This document shows positions 6,743-13,508 of a stretch of DNA of 13,508 bases, one piece after another (position 1 is the first letter of the stretch; each line of letters starts with the position of its first letter). The notes under the pieces are model-generated. The model did no database searches. It saw only the letters and a program-made list of their open reading frames with translations, and had not been told where the DNA came from. Made by a program: the position numbers and the translations under genes. The DNA is from Candidatus Latescibacterota bacterium (GTDB taxonomy: Bacteria > Latescibacterota > UBA2968 > UBA8231): assembly GCA_022827165.1 (NCBI GenBank), contig JAJDTN010000072.1:1-13508 (forward strand), in the 5' to 3' direction.

Positions 6743-8380
6743 ATGACCACGCCCACCGCCGACTGGTCCGCCTTCCCCCAGGGTTACAGCCTGCTGCTCA
6801 ACGAGAAGGCCCAGTTCCCGCAGGACCTCTCGTCCTGGCGCACCCGCGTGGACGGCTCCCATCAGCTCTTCGCCGACACCTTCTGGATCGCCCGCAGCAC
6901 CAACCTGGAGCGGCGCCTGCACGAGGTGCGCAAGCATCCGGCCAACCCCCTCGTGGAGGACCTGTGGGCCTGCTGGGTGCACCCGGAGCCGGAGGGCGGC
7001 TACCGCCTCTACGCCAACGGCTGGCGGGGCCGGCTCGCCGGGGCGCCGGAGCCGGCGGAGGCCCGCGAGCGGATCGTGTGGACGGCGCGCTCCGACGACG
7101 GTCTCGACTGGCGGTTCGACCCCGATCCGGTCCTGTGCCGCGACCATGCGTCGGCTCCCTGGCGGCCGCTGCAGGGCCAGCTCCACGGGTTGCTCTTCGA
7201 GCCCTGGGAGCCCGATCCCGAGCGCCGCTGGAAGGTGGTCATCCTCGACCGCGGCCGGCCCCGCCAGCCGCCGGGAGAGACGCCGTTCACCGGCCCCACC
7301 GTCTCCATCGCCCTCTACACCTCCCCGGACGGACGGCGCTGGACCTGGGAGGCCGACACCTCCCTGCTGCGCAAGGGCTCCTCGGGTCTCCGCCACACCA
7401 GCCCCGAGGACCCCTTTCCGGAGGGCCTCGGCGATGTCCTGCAGGTGCGCTGGGACCCGGTCCTCGAGAAGTACGTGGCCCACACCAAGCATACGGTCGG
7501 TCCGGACCCGCGCTTCCCCTTCCACCCGCACTCTCGCGACGGGGGCTCCACAGGCCGCTACGAGGCGCGCGTCGCCGGCTGGTCGGAGAGCGACGACCTG
7601 GTCCACTGGAGCGCCCCTCGGATCTACGCCTACCCCGACGCCGAGGACGCGCGCACCCCGGGGATGTACGGCATCTACGAAGCCGACGGGTTCCCCTACG
7701 AGGACATGTGGCTCGGCTGTCTGTCGATGACGGCCAACATCCCGGACCCGTCCTGCGAGGCGACGCCGAGGCACGCCGGCGGCTTCAAGCGCAACTGGAT
7801 CCGGCTCGCCGGCAGCCGCGACGGCCGGCACTGGTACTACCTGGGCGACCGCCGGCCCCTGGTCCCCGTCGGCCCCGACGACGGCTGGGACGCCCACTAC
7901 CTGCGCATCGCCCAGAGGACCACCGTCGCCGGCCCGGTGATCGCCCAGGACGAGGTGCGGCTCTACTACCACGGGCATTACGGCGGCATCCCCGGCTGCA
8001 AGGGGCTGACCCTGGGCAAGGAGACCTGGCAGTCCGCCCTGGGGCTCGGGGTCCTCGACCGCGACCGCTTCGTCTCTCTCGAGGCCGGCGACGAGCCCGG
8101 CGAGGTGATCACCCGGCCCCTAGTCTTCAGCGGCGCCGGCACCTTGTGCGTCAACGCCCGCGCCGACGGCGGCGGGTCGGTGAGGGCCGCCGTCCTCGAG
8201 GAGGACGGGACACCGGTCGCCGGTCTCGGCTTCGCCGACTGCGCTCCCCTGGAGGGCGACAGCCTGCGGGCGCCCATGTCGTGGTCGGGGGGCGACTCCC
8301 TGCGTCCACTGAAGGACCGCTACGTGCGCCTCGCCTTCCGCCTCGAGCGCGCCGGGATCTACTCCTTCTGGATCGAGTAG
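6743..8380 (+). CDS. Five-bladed beta-propeller glycoside-hydrolase-like protein (GH32/GH43 superfamily type)
   Basis: The protein has 545 residues, with GGAG nine bases upstream and no signal peptide. Four propeller-blade signatures of the SxDGxxW type recur: SDDGLDW (117-123), SPDGRRW (194-200), SDDLVHW (283-289) and SRDGRHW (358-364). This pattern is typical of GH32/43/62/68-like and GH130-like propellers, where the strand after the tryptophan enters the next blade. Residues 405-420 (VRLYYHGHYGG) precede a C-terminal beta-sandwich (about 452-545) with TRPLVF, DGTPVAGL and YVRLAFRLERAGIYSF motifs. Such a domain often follows these propellers in Planctomycetes-like genomes. The GH32 WMNDPNG, RDP and EC motifs are not present, so the catalytic residues and even catalysis are unproven. 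It probably acts with the lyase-like protein downstream. Sugar substrate unknown. Confidence 0.72.
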   Translation: MTTPTADWSAFPQGYSLLLNEKAQFPQDLSSWRTRVDGSHQLFADTFWIARSTNLERRLHEVRKHPANPLVEDLWACWVHPEPEGGYRLYANGWRGRLAGAPEPAEARERIVWTARSDDGLDWRFDPDPVLCRDHASAPWRPLQGQLHGLLFEPWEPDPERRWKVVILDRGRPRQPPGETPFTGPTVSIALYTSPDGRRWTWEADTSLLRKGSSGLRHTSPEDPFPEGLGDVLQVRWDPVLEKYVAHTKHTVGPDPRFPFHPHSRDGGSTGRYEARVAGWSESDDLVHWSAPRIYAYPDAEDARTPGMYGIYEADGFPYEDMWLGCLSMTANIPDPSCEATPRHAGGFKRNWIRLAGSRDGRHWYYLGDRRPLVPVGPDDGWDAHYLRIAQRTTVAGPVIAQDEVRLYYHGHYGGIPGCKGLTLGKETWQSALGLGVLDRDRFVSLEAGDEPGEVITRPLVFSGAGTLCVNARADGGGSVRAAVLEEDGTPVAGLGFADCAPLEGDSLRAPMSWSGGDSLRPLKDRYVRLAFRLERAGIYSFWIE

Positions 8381-8387
8381 GGCCGGA

Positions 8388-8416
8388 GGCCCCGGCCCTT
8401 GGGCGCCTCCGGGGCC
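8388..8416 (+). terminator. GC-rich hairpin after the propeller gene
   Basis: GGCCCCGG (8388-8395) pairs perfectly with CCGGGGCC (8409-8416) across a 13-base loop that itself contains CCC-TT-GGG. It begins seven bases after the propeller stop. There is no T-run, so it may be a weak terminator or an mRNA-stabilising stem. Confidence 0.4.
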
Positions 8417-8428
8417 GGCCCCTATGAT
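8399..8428 (+). promoter_or_regulatory. Possible internal promoter before the 698-residue gene
   Basis: TATGAT (8423-8428) matches the -10 consensus at 5/6. An imperfect -35, TTGGGC (8399-8404), lies 18 bases upstream, inside the hairpin at 8388-8416. The -10 is 60 bases before the chosen start at 8488. If it is used, the second and third carbohydrate genes can be expressed separately from the first. Confidence 0.35.
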
Positions 8429-8473
8429 ACCGGGACCCTCCTCGCCCGGCCCTTCGCCGGAGACCCGCTGACC

Positions 8474-8478
8474 AGGAG
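8474..8478 (+). promoter_or_regulatory. Shine-Dalgarno deciding the start of the 698-residue gene
   Basis: AGGAG ends directly against an ATG at 8479 but is nine bases before the in-frame ATG at 8488. The second spacing is normal for initiation, so 8488 is preferred. Confidence 0.6.
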
Positions 8479-8487
8479 ATGACCGCC

Positions 8488-10584
8488 ATGGCGAATGGCA
8501 CCTTCGCCGACCTGCGCACCCACTGGCTCGGCCGCATCGGCACCGCGGCCGTCTGCTTCGCCCGCCACCAGGGCGGTGTCCTGCACGTGGCCCGCGACAC
8601 GGGGGAAGTGCCCGAGCCCCCGGCGACGGGCGAGACGCCCGCCCATCTCCTGCGGCTGGCGACGCGCCTGCGACTGAAGTCCCGCTCCGGCGGCACCCTG
8701 CTCGTGCGCCAGGAGAACGATCCGGCGCCGAAGTTCCACTTCCTCGAGGAGGGGCCGGTGCGCATCGGCATGCGCGTCGCCTTCGACCTGCTCGACGAGG
8801 ACGGACGTTACCACGGCGACGGCCGCCAGGACGTGTGGATCTACCCCGAGGGCGACGTCCACGTGACCTGGGCCCTGCAGACCGTCGACCCCGTGGGCCA
8901 TGGCCCCGTGGAGGCGGTCTGGGCCGAGGTCGACGGCGACCCCGGGTATCGCCGGGTGCGCCTGGGCGACGCGGAGTTGAGCGAGTCCGGCGCCGGCGAG
9001 CGCCGCGCCTTCGGGGAGCAACTGGCCTCCCGGCGGGTCCTGCTATCGGGCGCGGAGCGGCCGCCGCTGGGCCTCTACTGGCAGCGCGACGAGGGCGAGG
9101 CGCTGTCGATGGGCTACGACCACGGGGCGGTGCCGCCCTTCTACGCCTCGCGCTGGCCCACGGGCATGCAGCAGTGGGCCCGGGGCAACCTCGGCTGGAA
9201 GCGGTCGCCGTCGGCGGGGGTGGAGGCGAGCCTCTGCGGCGAGGGTCCGCGGCTGCGCCTCTCCTGGCTCGAGGACGGCGCCGAGGCCGACGTCACCCAC
9301 GCGGCGACCCTGGTGCTCTCGGTGGCCGACGACGAGGCGGATCTGGAGCGCCGTATCGCCGCCGTGCAGGAGCCGCTGACACCCGAGGTCCACGGCGGCA
9401 GCTTCCGCGGCTACACCCCCGAGGACGGCACCTACGAGATCGGCCAGGGCGACCCGGCCTCGGTGCGCGTCACCTTCCCCGCCGACGAGCACGAGCGCAC
9501 CGTGCGCCTGCGCCACTACCGGCGCAAGACCGACCCGCGCCACCGCGGCGCCGTGGCGGCCACCGTCGACGGCGAAATCACCCGCGCGCAGCTGATGTCG
9601 GAGGGGGAGCTCACCGACGACATCTGCGTGGTCATGGAGATGAGCCACCGCAACGACTCGGTGGACGATGTCATCGTCAGCGCCGCTCTCAAGGCGGATG
9701 CGCCGACGACGATCGGCATCGACAAGCTCCCCGGCGTGCAGGCGACCTACCAGAGCGAGATCAGCGGCCTCGACCTGCAGCGCCGCGCCGGCAACCGCCG
9801 CGACCTGGCGGTCTGGAGCAGCCGCAACAAGGAGCGCCCCGAGCTGGAGCTCGACCTCTTCAGCGGCGCCGTGCACCGCTGGACCAACCACGGGCAGACC
9901 GATCCGGTCCTCTGGGAGATGCCCATGGCCTGGTTCCTCTCCTGCGGCATCTCCCGCCACCACTACTGCAACACCAACGACACCTTCGAGGTGCTGGAGA
10001 ACGGGCCGGACCGGGTGCGGCTCCACTTCAGCGGCACCAACCCCAACCGGCGGGCCCGCTCGCGGACCTGGCTGACGATCCCCGGCGACCACCCGAGGCC
10101 GCGGATCGAGGTGCGCATGCGCATGGAGGTGGAGGAGCAGTGGGAGGGCGCCAACGTCGAGTTCTCCGACATCTTCCCCTACCCCTCGCGGCTGGTGGAG
10201 ACCTGGCTCCACGACGCCGTGCTGTTCATGACCCGGGGCGGCTCGTCGCTGGTCTACACCCTGCGCCCGGACTGCAGCGTCCACAGCCCGGCCAAGAGCG
10301 ACCCGGGACCGCACCTGTTCTACGGGCTCTTCGCCGCCGACCACGGCAACGTCCTGGCCTTCTTCGACAACCCCCAGCACCCCGGGACCCCCTTCCACTA
10401 CTCCGTGTGCGGCAACTACATCGACGTGCACGTCAACCTCCACCCGAAGCAGGACCCGGTGCCCGCCGGCTCGGTCTTCGAGGTGCGCTACACGGCCGAG
10501 CTCTACGGCGACGGCAGCACCAGCGCCGACGAGGTGCGGGCCATCGGCGAGCGCAGTCTCGAAGCCGGGGCCCTGGTGGTCTGA
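8488..10584 (+). CDS. Unrecognised beta-rich protein in a carbohydrate-degradation cluster
   Basis: The protein has 698 residues from the ATG at 8488 (701 if ATG 8479 is used). I do not recognise the family. It has no signal peptide or membrane segment. The N-terminal region (about 55-135) is rich in alternating strands, with conserved-looking 'LLVRQENDPAPKFHF' and 'DGRQDVWIYPEGDVHVTW' blocks. A second part (about 190-290) has YWQRDEGEALSMGYDHG and the aromatic WPTGMQQWARGNLGWKR. The last third (440-675) is again beta-rich and full of aromatic and histidine clusters: HRWTNHGQTDP (463-473), CGISRHHYCNTND (486-498) and FSDIFPYPSRLVETW (559-573). A galactose-mutarotase-like supersandwich, as in many polysaccharide lyases and hydrolases, would fit this pattern but is inference. 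It lies between a propeller protein and a PL26-like protein, eight bases before the latter, so a role in the same glycan pathway is likely. Confidence 0.75.
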   Translation: MANGTFADLRTHWLGRIGTAAVCFARHQGGVLHVARDTGEVPEPPATGETPAHLLRLATRLRLKSRSGGTLLVRQENDPAPKFHFLEEGPVRIGMRVAFDLLDEDGRYHGDGRQDVWIYPEGDVHVTWALQTVDPVGHGPVEAVWAEVDGDPGYRRVRLGDAELSESGAGERRAFGEQLASRRVLLSGAERPPLGLYWQRDEGEALSMGYDHGAVPPFYASRWPTGMQQWARGNLGWKRSPSAGVEASLCGEGPRLRLSWLEDGAEADVTHAATLVLSVADDEADLERRIAAVQEPLTPEVHGGSFRGYTPEDGTYEIGQGDPASVRVTFPADEHERTVRLRHYRRKTDPRHRGAVAATVDGEITRAQLMSEGELTDDICVVMEMSHRNDSVDDVIVSAALKADAPTTIGIDKLPGVQATYQSEISGLDLQRRAGNRRDLAVWSSRNKERPELELDLFSGAVHRWTNHGQTDPVLWEMPMAWFLSCGISRHHYCNTNDTFEVLENGPDRVRLHFSGTNPNRRARSRTWLTIPGDHPRPRIEVRMRMEVEEQWEGANVEFSDIFPYPSRLVETWLHDAVLFMTRGGSSLVYTLRPDCSVHSPAKSDPGPHLFYGLFAADHGNVLAFFDNPQHPGTPFHYSVCGNYIDVHVNLHPKQDPVPAGSVFEVRYTAELYGDGSTSADEVRAIGERSLEAGALVV

Positions 10585-10588
10585 GGAG
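10583..10588 (+). promoter_or_regulatory. Ribosome binding site overlapping the previous stop
   Basis: GAGGAG overlaps the TGA at 10582-10584 and precedes ATGs at 10593 (4 bases) and 10599 (10 bases). Either could be the start of the lyase-like protein, and the difference is two residues. The overlap points to coupled translation with the upstream gene. Confidence 0.55.
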
Positions 10589-10592
10589 AGCG

Positions 10593-13118
10593 ATGACGAT
10601 GGAACCGATTCGACTGACGGTGACGGCCCGCGACGGGCAGGAGCGTTCCGACTGGCCGCTGACCCGCGGCGTGCCGCTGCCCGAAGGGGCCGTGGGCGCT
10701 GCCGGCGAGCTGACGCTGGCCGGGCCGGATGGCGCGGTCCCGGTACAGCTGCGGCCCCTGGCGCGCTGGCCCGACGGCTCGCTCAAGTGGGTGCTGGCCG
10801 ACTTCCAGGCCCGGGTCGACGGCGGCGGGACCTCCGTCTACCACCTGCAGGCCGGTGCGCCCGCCGCGGTTTCCGCGGAAGAGGCGGTGGAGGTAACAGA
10901 GGAGGAGGAGGCCGTGGTCGTGTGCACCGGACCGCTGCGCTTCTCCCTCTCCCGGCTGCGCCCCGGGCTCTTCGAGCGGGTCGAGCTCGGCCGCCGCGTC
11001 GACGGCGTCTTCCAGGCGGAGACCGACCTGTCGGGGGAGGGCGGCGGCGAGCTGTGGGCGCACATCCGCGAGGGCGAGTTCCTCGGGGGCACCCGGCGGC
11101 GGATCTACGGGATGGGCGGCGAGTGCCTGGCCAGCCTGGCGCCCCGGGAGTGGTCGGTGGAGGTGGAGGAGGCCGGCCCCCTGCGGTCGGTCATCACCTG
11201 CCGGGGCGCCCTGGAGCAGCGGGCGCCGATGCACCACTACACCGGCTACCGGCCCCTGCGCTTCGTGGTGCGCATCCACGCCTTCGCCGGTCAGCCCTTC
11301 GTGCGCATGCAGCACACCGTGGTCTTCACCCTCAACCCGCGGGAGACGCAGGTCGCCGAGATCGGCCTGCGCCTGCCCCTGCCCGATGGCGGAGGCGAGA
11401 TCCTCTGCCGGTCGGCGGCGGAGCCGCACCGCGCCGTGGGCCTCCCCGCCGGCGGCGAGCTGCTCCTGGCCCAGCAGGAGGACGCCCACTTCCGCCAGAT
11501 CGAGACCGGCGGCGACGGGCGGGTCAGCGAGGGCGAGCGCACCGAGGGCTGGCTCACGGCGGAGAGCGGCGCCGGCGGCCTGGGCCTGGCCATGCGCCAC
11601 ATGGCCGAGCAGCATCCCACGGCGCTGCGGGTTTCCGGCGGCGGCATCGCCGCCATGCCCTGGCACCACCCCGAGGGCCGGCTCCTGAGCCTGGGGCGCT
11701 ACTCGGAGGAGGTCGCCTGGCACGAAGGCGAAGGGGTCTACTCCGACGGCACCGGCGCCGCCCGGACCACCGAGCTCTTCGCCGCCTGGTTCGCCTCGGG
11801 CGACTCGGAGAGCGCCGTCGGCAGCCTGCGCGGCCTGCTGAGTCCGCCCCACGCGGCGGTCGACCCCTGGCACCTGGCGCGGTGCCGGGCCACCGGCGGG
11901 TTCGCGCCGGCGGGCGGCGCCTTTCCGCGCTCGGACCGCATGCTCGCCGGCTTCGTGGAGTGGATGCAGCGGCAGATCCGGATCGGCCGCTGGTACGGCT
12001 TCTTCGACTACGGCGACGCCCTCGTGGCCTGGGACGAGGCCGACGACGACTGGCGCTTCACCGGGCGCTGGGGCTGGTGCAACAGCGAGTGGGACCCGCG
12101 CCACGGCGTCTGGATCGAGTACCTGCGGACCGGCGCGGCCGAGTGGTTCGACCTCGGCGAGGCGATGACCCGCCACTCCGTCGACGTCGACACCTGCCAC
12201 TGGCATCCCTTCCGCCCCTACTTCGTGGGCGGCTGCTACCGCCACAGCACCGACCACTTCGGCGACGAGCCCTGCGCCTCCCACACCTTCATCGACAACT
12301 GGGTCGACCACTACTACCTCACCGGCGACCTGCGCACCCTGGAGGTGCTGCGCGAGGCCGGCGGCTTCCTGCGCGGGTTCCACTGGACCGAGGACGCCCA
12401 GTACAGCTTCAGCCTGCGCGGCATCGGCAACGCCTTCCGCGGCCTGCTCTACCTCTACGAGGTGACGGGTGACGAGTCGTTCCTGCGGCGGGCCGAGGAG
12501 GTCTGGGAGGTCATCGCCCGCGGGCAGAACGACGACGGCAGCTGGCACAAGCGGTTCCAGGTGTCGACGCCGGACCGGCTGGCGCTGCAGAACCCCTACG
12601 GCATGGCCTCCGAGGGCACGACCCTGGCCGTCGAGCTGGGGGCGCCCCCCTTCAGCGACGAGGAGCACCTGGAGCTGCGGGGCCGGGACAAGCCGATCGT
12701 GCGGGTCATGCCCTACGAGGAACAGAAGGGCTACCAGAGCCACTACCTGCTCATCGGCGTCGAGCTGCTGCACCGGCTCACCGGGAGGGAGGACGTGGCC
12801 GCCGCCTACGTCCGCGCCGTGGACTGGTTCTGCGGCGGGCCCGGGTCCACCGGCGCGGAGTTCGCCCTGTCGCAGCACTACTACGGGATCGTCTGCCGGC
12901 ACCTGGCCTACGCCTGGCGCCTCACCGGCCGCGAGTCCTACCTCGAGATCGCCCGCGCCGTCCTCGAGCGGCTCATGCAGATGCAGGACCGGAGCGACGA
13001 CCCCAAGAGGCGGGGCTCCGTGGGCATGAGCCCCATGGCCCTGAGCCTGCTGTTCTTCGGGGTGCCGTACCTGCTCGAGGCGCTGGCCGAGGCGGGGCTG
13101 GACGAGCCGGGGGGCTGA
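10593..13118 (+). CDS. PcRGLX/YetA-like protein, predicted exo-rhamnogalacturonan lyase (PL26 type)
   Basis: The protein has 841 residues from ATG 10593; the frame is open far upstream only as a shadow of the previous gene. The N-terminal domain has the PcRGLX/YetA hallmark: TRGVPLPEG (24-32), a strand with VPVQLRPLARWPDGSLKWVLADF (49-71 region), then strands to about 240. A beta-rich middle part leads to an alpha/alpha-toroid half (about 450-835) with DYGD (472-475), WGWCNSEWD (493-501), CHWHPFRPYF (535-544), HSTDHFGDEPCASHTF (551-566) and helical hairpins ending in 'LTGD..LR'-type turns. Family knowledge: PcRGLX cleaves the end of rhamnogalacturonan-I by beta-elimination, and B. subtilis YetA is an intracellular relative. 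I cannot assign the catalytic residues. There is no signal peptide, so it is probably cytoplasmic. Activity on another uronic-acid glycan is possible. Confidence 0.82.
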   Translation: MTMEPIRLTVTARDGQERSDWPLTRGVPLPEGAVGAAGELTLAGPDGAVPVQLRPLARWPDGSLKWVLADFQARVDGGGTSVYHLQAGAPAAVSAEEAVEVTEEEEAVVVCTGPLRFSLSRLRPGLFERVELGRRVDGVFQAETDLSGEGGGELWAHIREGEFLGGTRRRIYGMGGECLASLAPREWSVEVEEAGPLRSVITCRGALEQRAPMHHYTGYRPLRFVVRIHAFAGQPFVRMQHTVVFTLNPRETQVAEIGLRLPLPDGGGEILCRSAAEPHRAVGLPAGGELLLAQQEDAHFRQIETGGDGRVSEGERTEGWLTAESGAGGLGLAMRHMAEQHPTALRVSGGGIAAMPWHHPEGRLLSLGRYSEEVAWHEGEGVYSDGTGAARTTELFAAWFASGDSESAVGSLRGLLSPPHAAVDPWHLARCRATGGFAPAGGAFPRSDRMLAGFVEWMQRQIRIGRWYGFFDYGDALVAWDEADDDWRFTGRWGWCNSEWDPRHGVWIEYLRTGAAEWFDLGEAMTRHSVDVDTCHWHPFRPYFVGGCYRHSTDHFGDEPCASHTFIDNWVDHYYLTGDLRTLEVLREAGGFLRGFHWTEDAQYSFSLRGIGNAFRGLLYLYEVTGDESFLRRAEEVWEVIARGQNDDGSWHKRFQVSTPDRLALQNPYGMASEGTTLAVELGAPPFSDEEHLELRGRDKPIVRVMPYEEQKGYQSHYLLIGVELLHRLTGREDVAAAYVRAVDWFCGGPGSTGAEFALSQHYYGIVCRHLAYAWRLTGRESYLEIARAVLERLMQMQDRSDDPKRRGSVGMSPMALSLLFFGVPYLLEALAEAGLDEPGG

Positions 13119-13121
13119 GCC

Positions 13122-13508
13122 TCAGGGGACCGGGCTTGTGGCCGGCGGGGCCTCGACGACGCGGACGTCCCAGCCCTGCACGTCGACGCCGCCGTTCTGG
13201 TTTTGCACGCGGACCGTCACCGTGTGGGTGCTCACGTCGGCGGCGCCGGGGGCCAGGGTCATGATCCCGGTCTCGCGGTCGAGGGTGATGAAGGGCGGGG
13301 CCTCGTCGAGGATGAAGAGCAGCTCGTCGCCGTCGCGGAAGGCCGCCTGGTACCGCCCCCCGGCCCCCGGGTCCTCCTGCTTCGCCGGATCGGTGATGGC
13401 GCGCAGGTCGCCGATGGAGCGGATCGCCCTCACCTGGTACTGAAGACGCTCACCGGCGGCGATGGTTCTCGGCGGCGTCGAATAGATGAACGGCCGCGGC
13501 GCCTCCAC
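13122..13508 (-). CDS. C-terminal part of a putative Ig/cadherin-like repeat protein (truncated by window edge)
   Basis: The last 128 residues are visible on the minus strand. The frame is still open at 13508, so the start lies outside the window and the apparent GTG at the edge is not a real initiator. The sequence 'RPFIYSTPPRTIAAGERLQYQVRAI', then APPFITLDRETGIMTLAP and VTVRVQNQNGGVDVQGWDVRV, matches one He_PIG/cadherin-like fold. In that fold each repeat has an 'F.S.PP..A..G..Y.Y.V' start, a 'P..itiD..TG.it..P' centre and a 'V.V.v.N..G..' end. Such domains occur in large secreted or surface adhesion proteins, often with several copies. The protein ends with a proline-rich tail. Only three bases separate its stop from the convergent lyase-like gene. 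Confidence 0.72.
   Translation of the reverse strand: MEAPRPFIYSTPPRTIAAGERLQYQVRAIRSIGDLRAITDPAKQEDPGAGGRYQAAFRDGDELLFILDEAPPFITLDRETGIMTLAPGAADVSTHTVTVRVQNQNGGVDVQGWDVRVVEAPPATSPVP

Noticed and set aside
9043..10443. 466-codon minus-strand frame opposite the 698-residue gene
   Set aside because: V, G, A, H and D-rich composition without structure. The plus strand has natural composition, a Shine-Dalgarno sequence and close coupling to the next gene.
10503..12902. 799-codon open frame on the minus strand opposite the PL26-like gene
   Set aside because: It is rich in G, A, P, V and H with no motif, and the plus strand has a well-defined family protein. It is a mirror of third-position GC bias.

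Overview
The window is very GC-rich throughout and densely coding, with short or overlapping gene junctions and strong third-position GC bias. This bias produces many long spurious open frames on both strands. No rRNA, tRNA or phylogenetic marker is present, so the host cannot be named. A free-living, GC-rich, probably uncultivated Gram-negative-type bacterium is plausible (for example Gemmatimonadota, Planctomycetota, Krumholzibacteriota or Eisenbacteria-like). That assignment is inference only.

Left part (1-4817 and 4814-6085), envelope and surface-glycan theme. The window opens inside the 3' end of what looks like a glycosyltransferase (1-156). A 142-base gap with a strong nested inverted repeat follows. 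Next is a rightward run: an exported DUF3047 protein (299-1063), a small membrane-anchored protein (1069-1563), an HTTM-like multi-pass membrane protein (1560-2456) and a class I SAM methyltransferase (2463-3212). Their spacing (5 nt, a GTGA overlap, 6 nt) suggests one transcription unit. Facing it is a leftward pair, a GT4-type glycosyltransferase (6085-4814) and a Wzx/MOP-type flippase (4817-3303), joined by an ATGA overlap. The two runs converge at 3213-3302, where two GC-rich hairpins lie.

Centre (6086-6742), a 657-base divergent intergenic region. Most of it is a degenerate tandem repeat (about 6224-6660) with two alternating unit types, forming a higher-order repeat of about 146, 137 and 106 bases. 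A sigma70-like promoter (TTGACC-16-GATAAC) begins directly after the array and points at the carbohydrate genes.

Right part (6743-13118), a rightward carbohydrate-degradation cluster. It holds a five-bladed-propeller glycoside-hydrolase-like protein, a 698-residue protein of unrecognised family, and an 841-residue protein of the PcRGLX/YetA (exo-rhamnogalacturonan lyase, PL26) type. None has a signal peptide, so intracellular processing of imported pectin-like oligosaccharides is the most economical reading, although no transporter is in view. Only 3 bases separate the lyase from the 3' end of a convergent, truncated gene (13508-13122) for a cadherin/Ig-like repeat protein.

The best candidates for something undescribed are the dimeric repeat array at 6224-6660 and the unassigned 698-residue protein sandwiched between two carbohydrate-active proteins.
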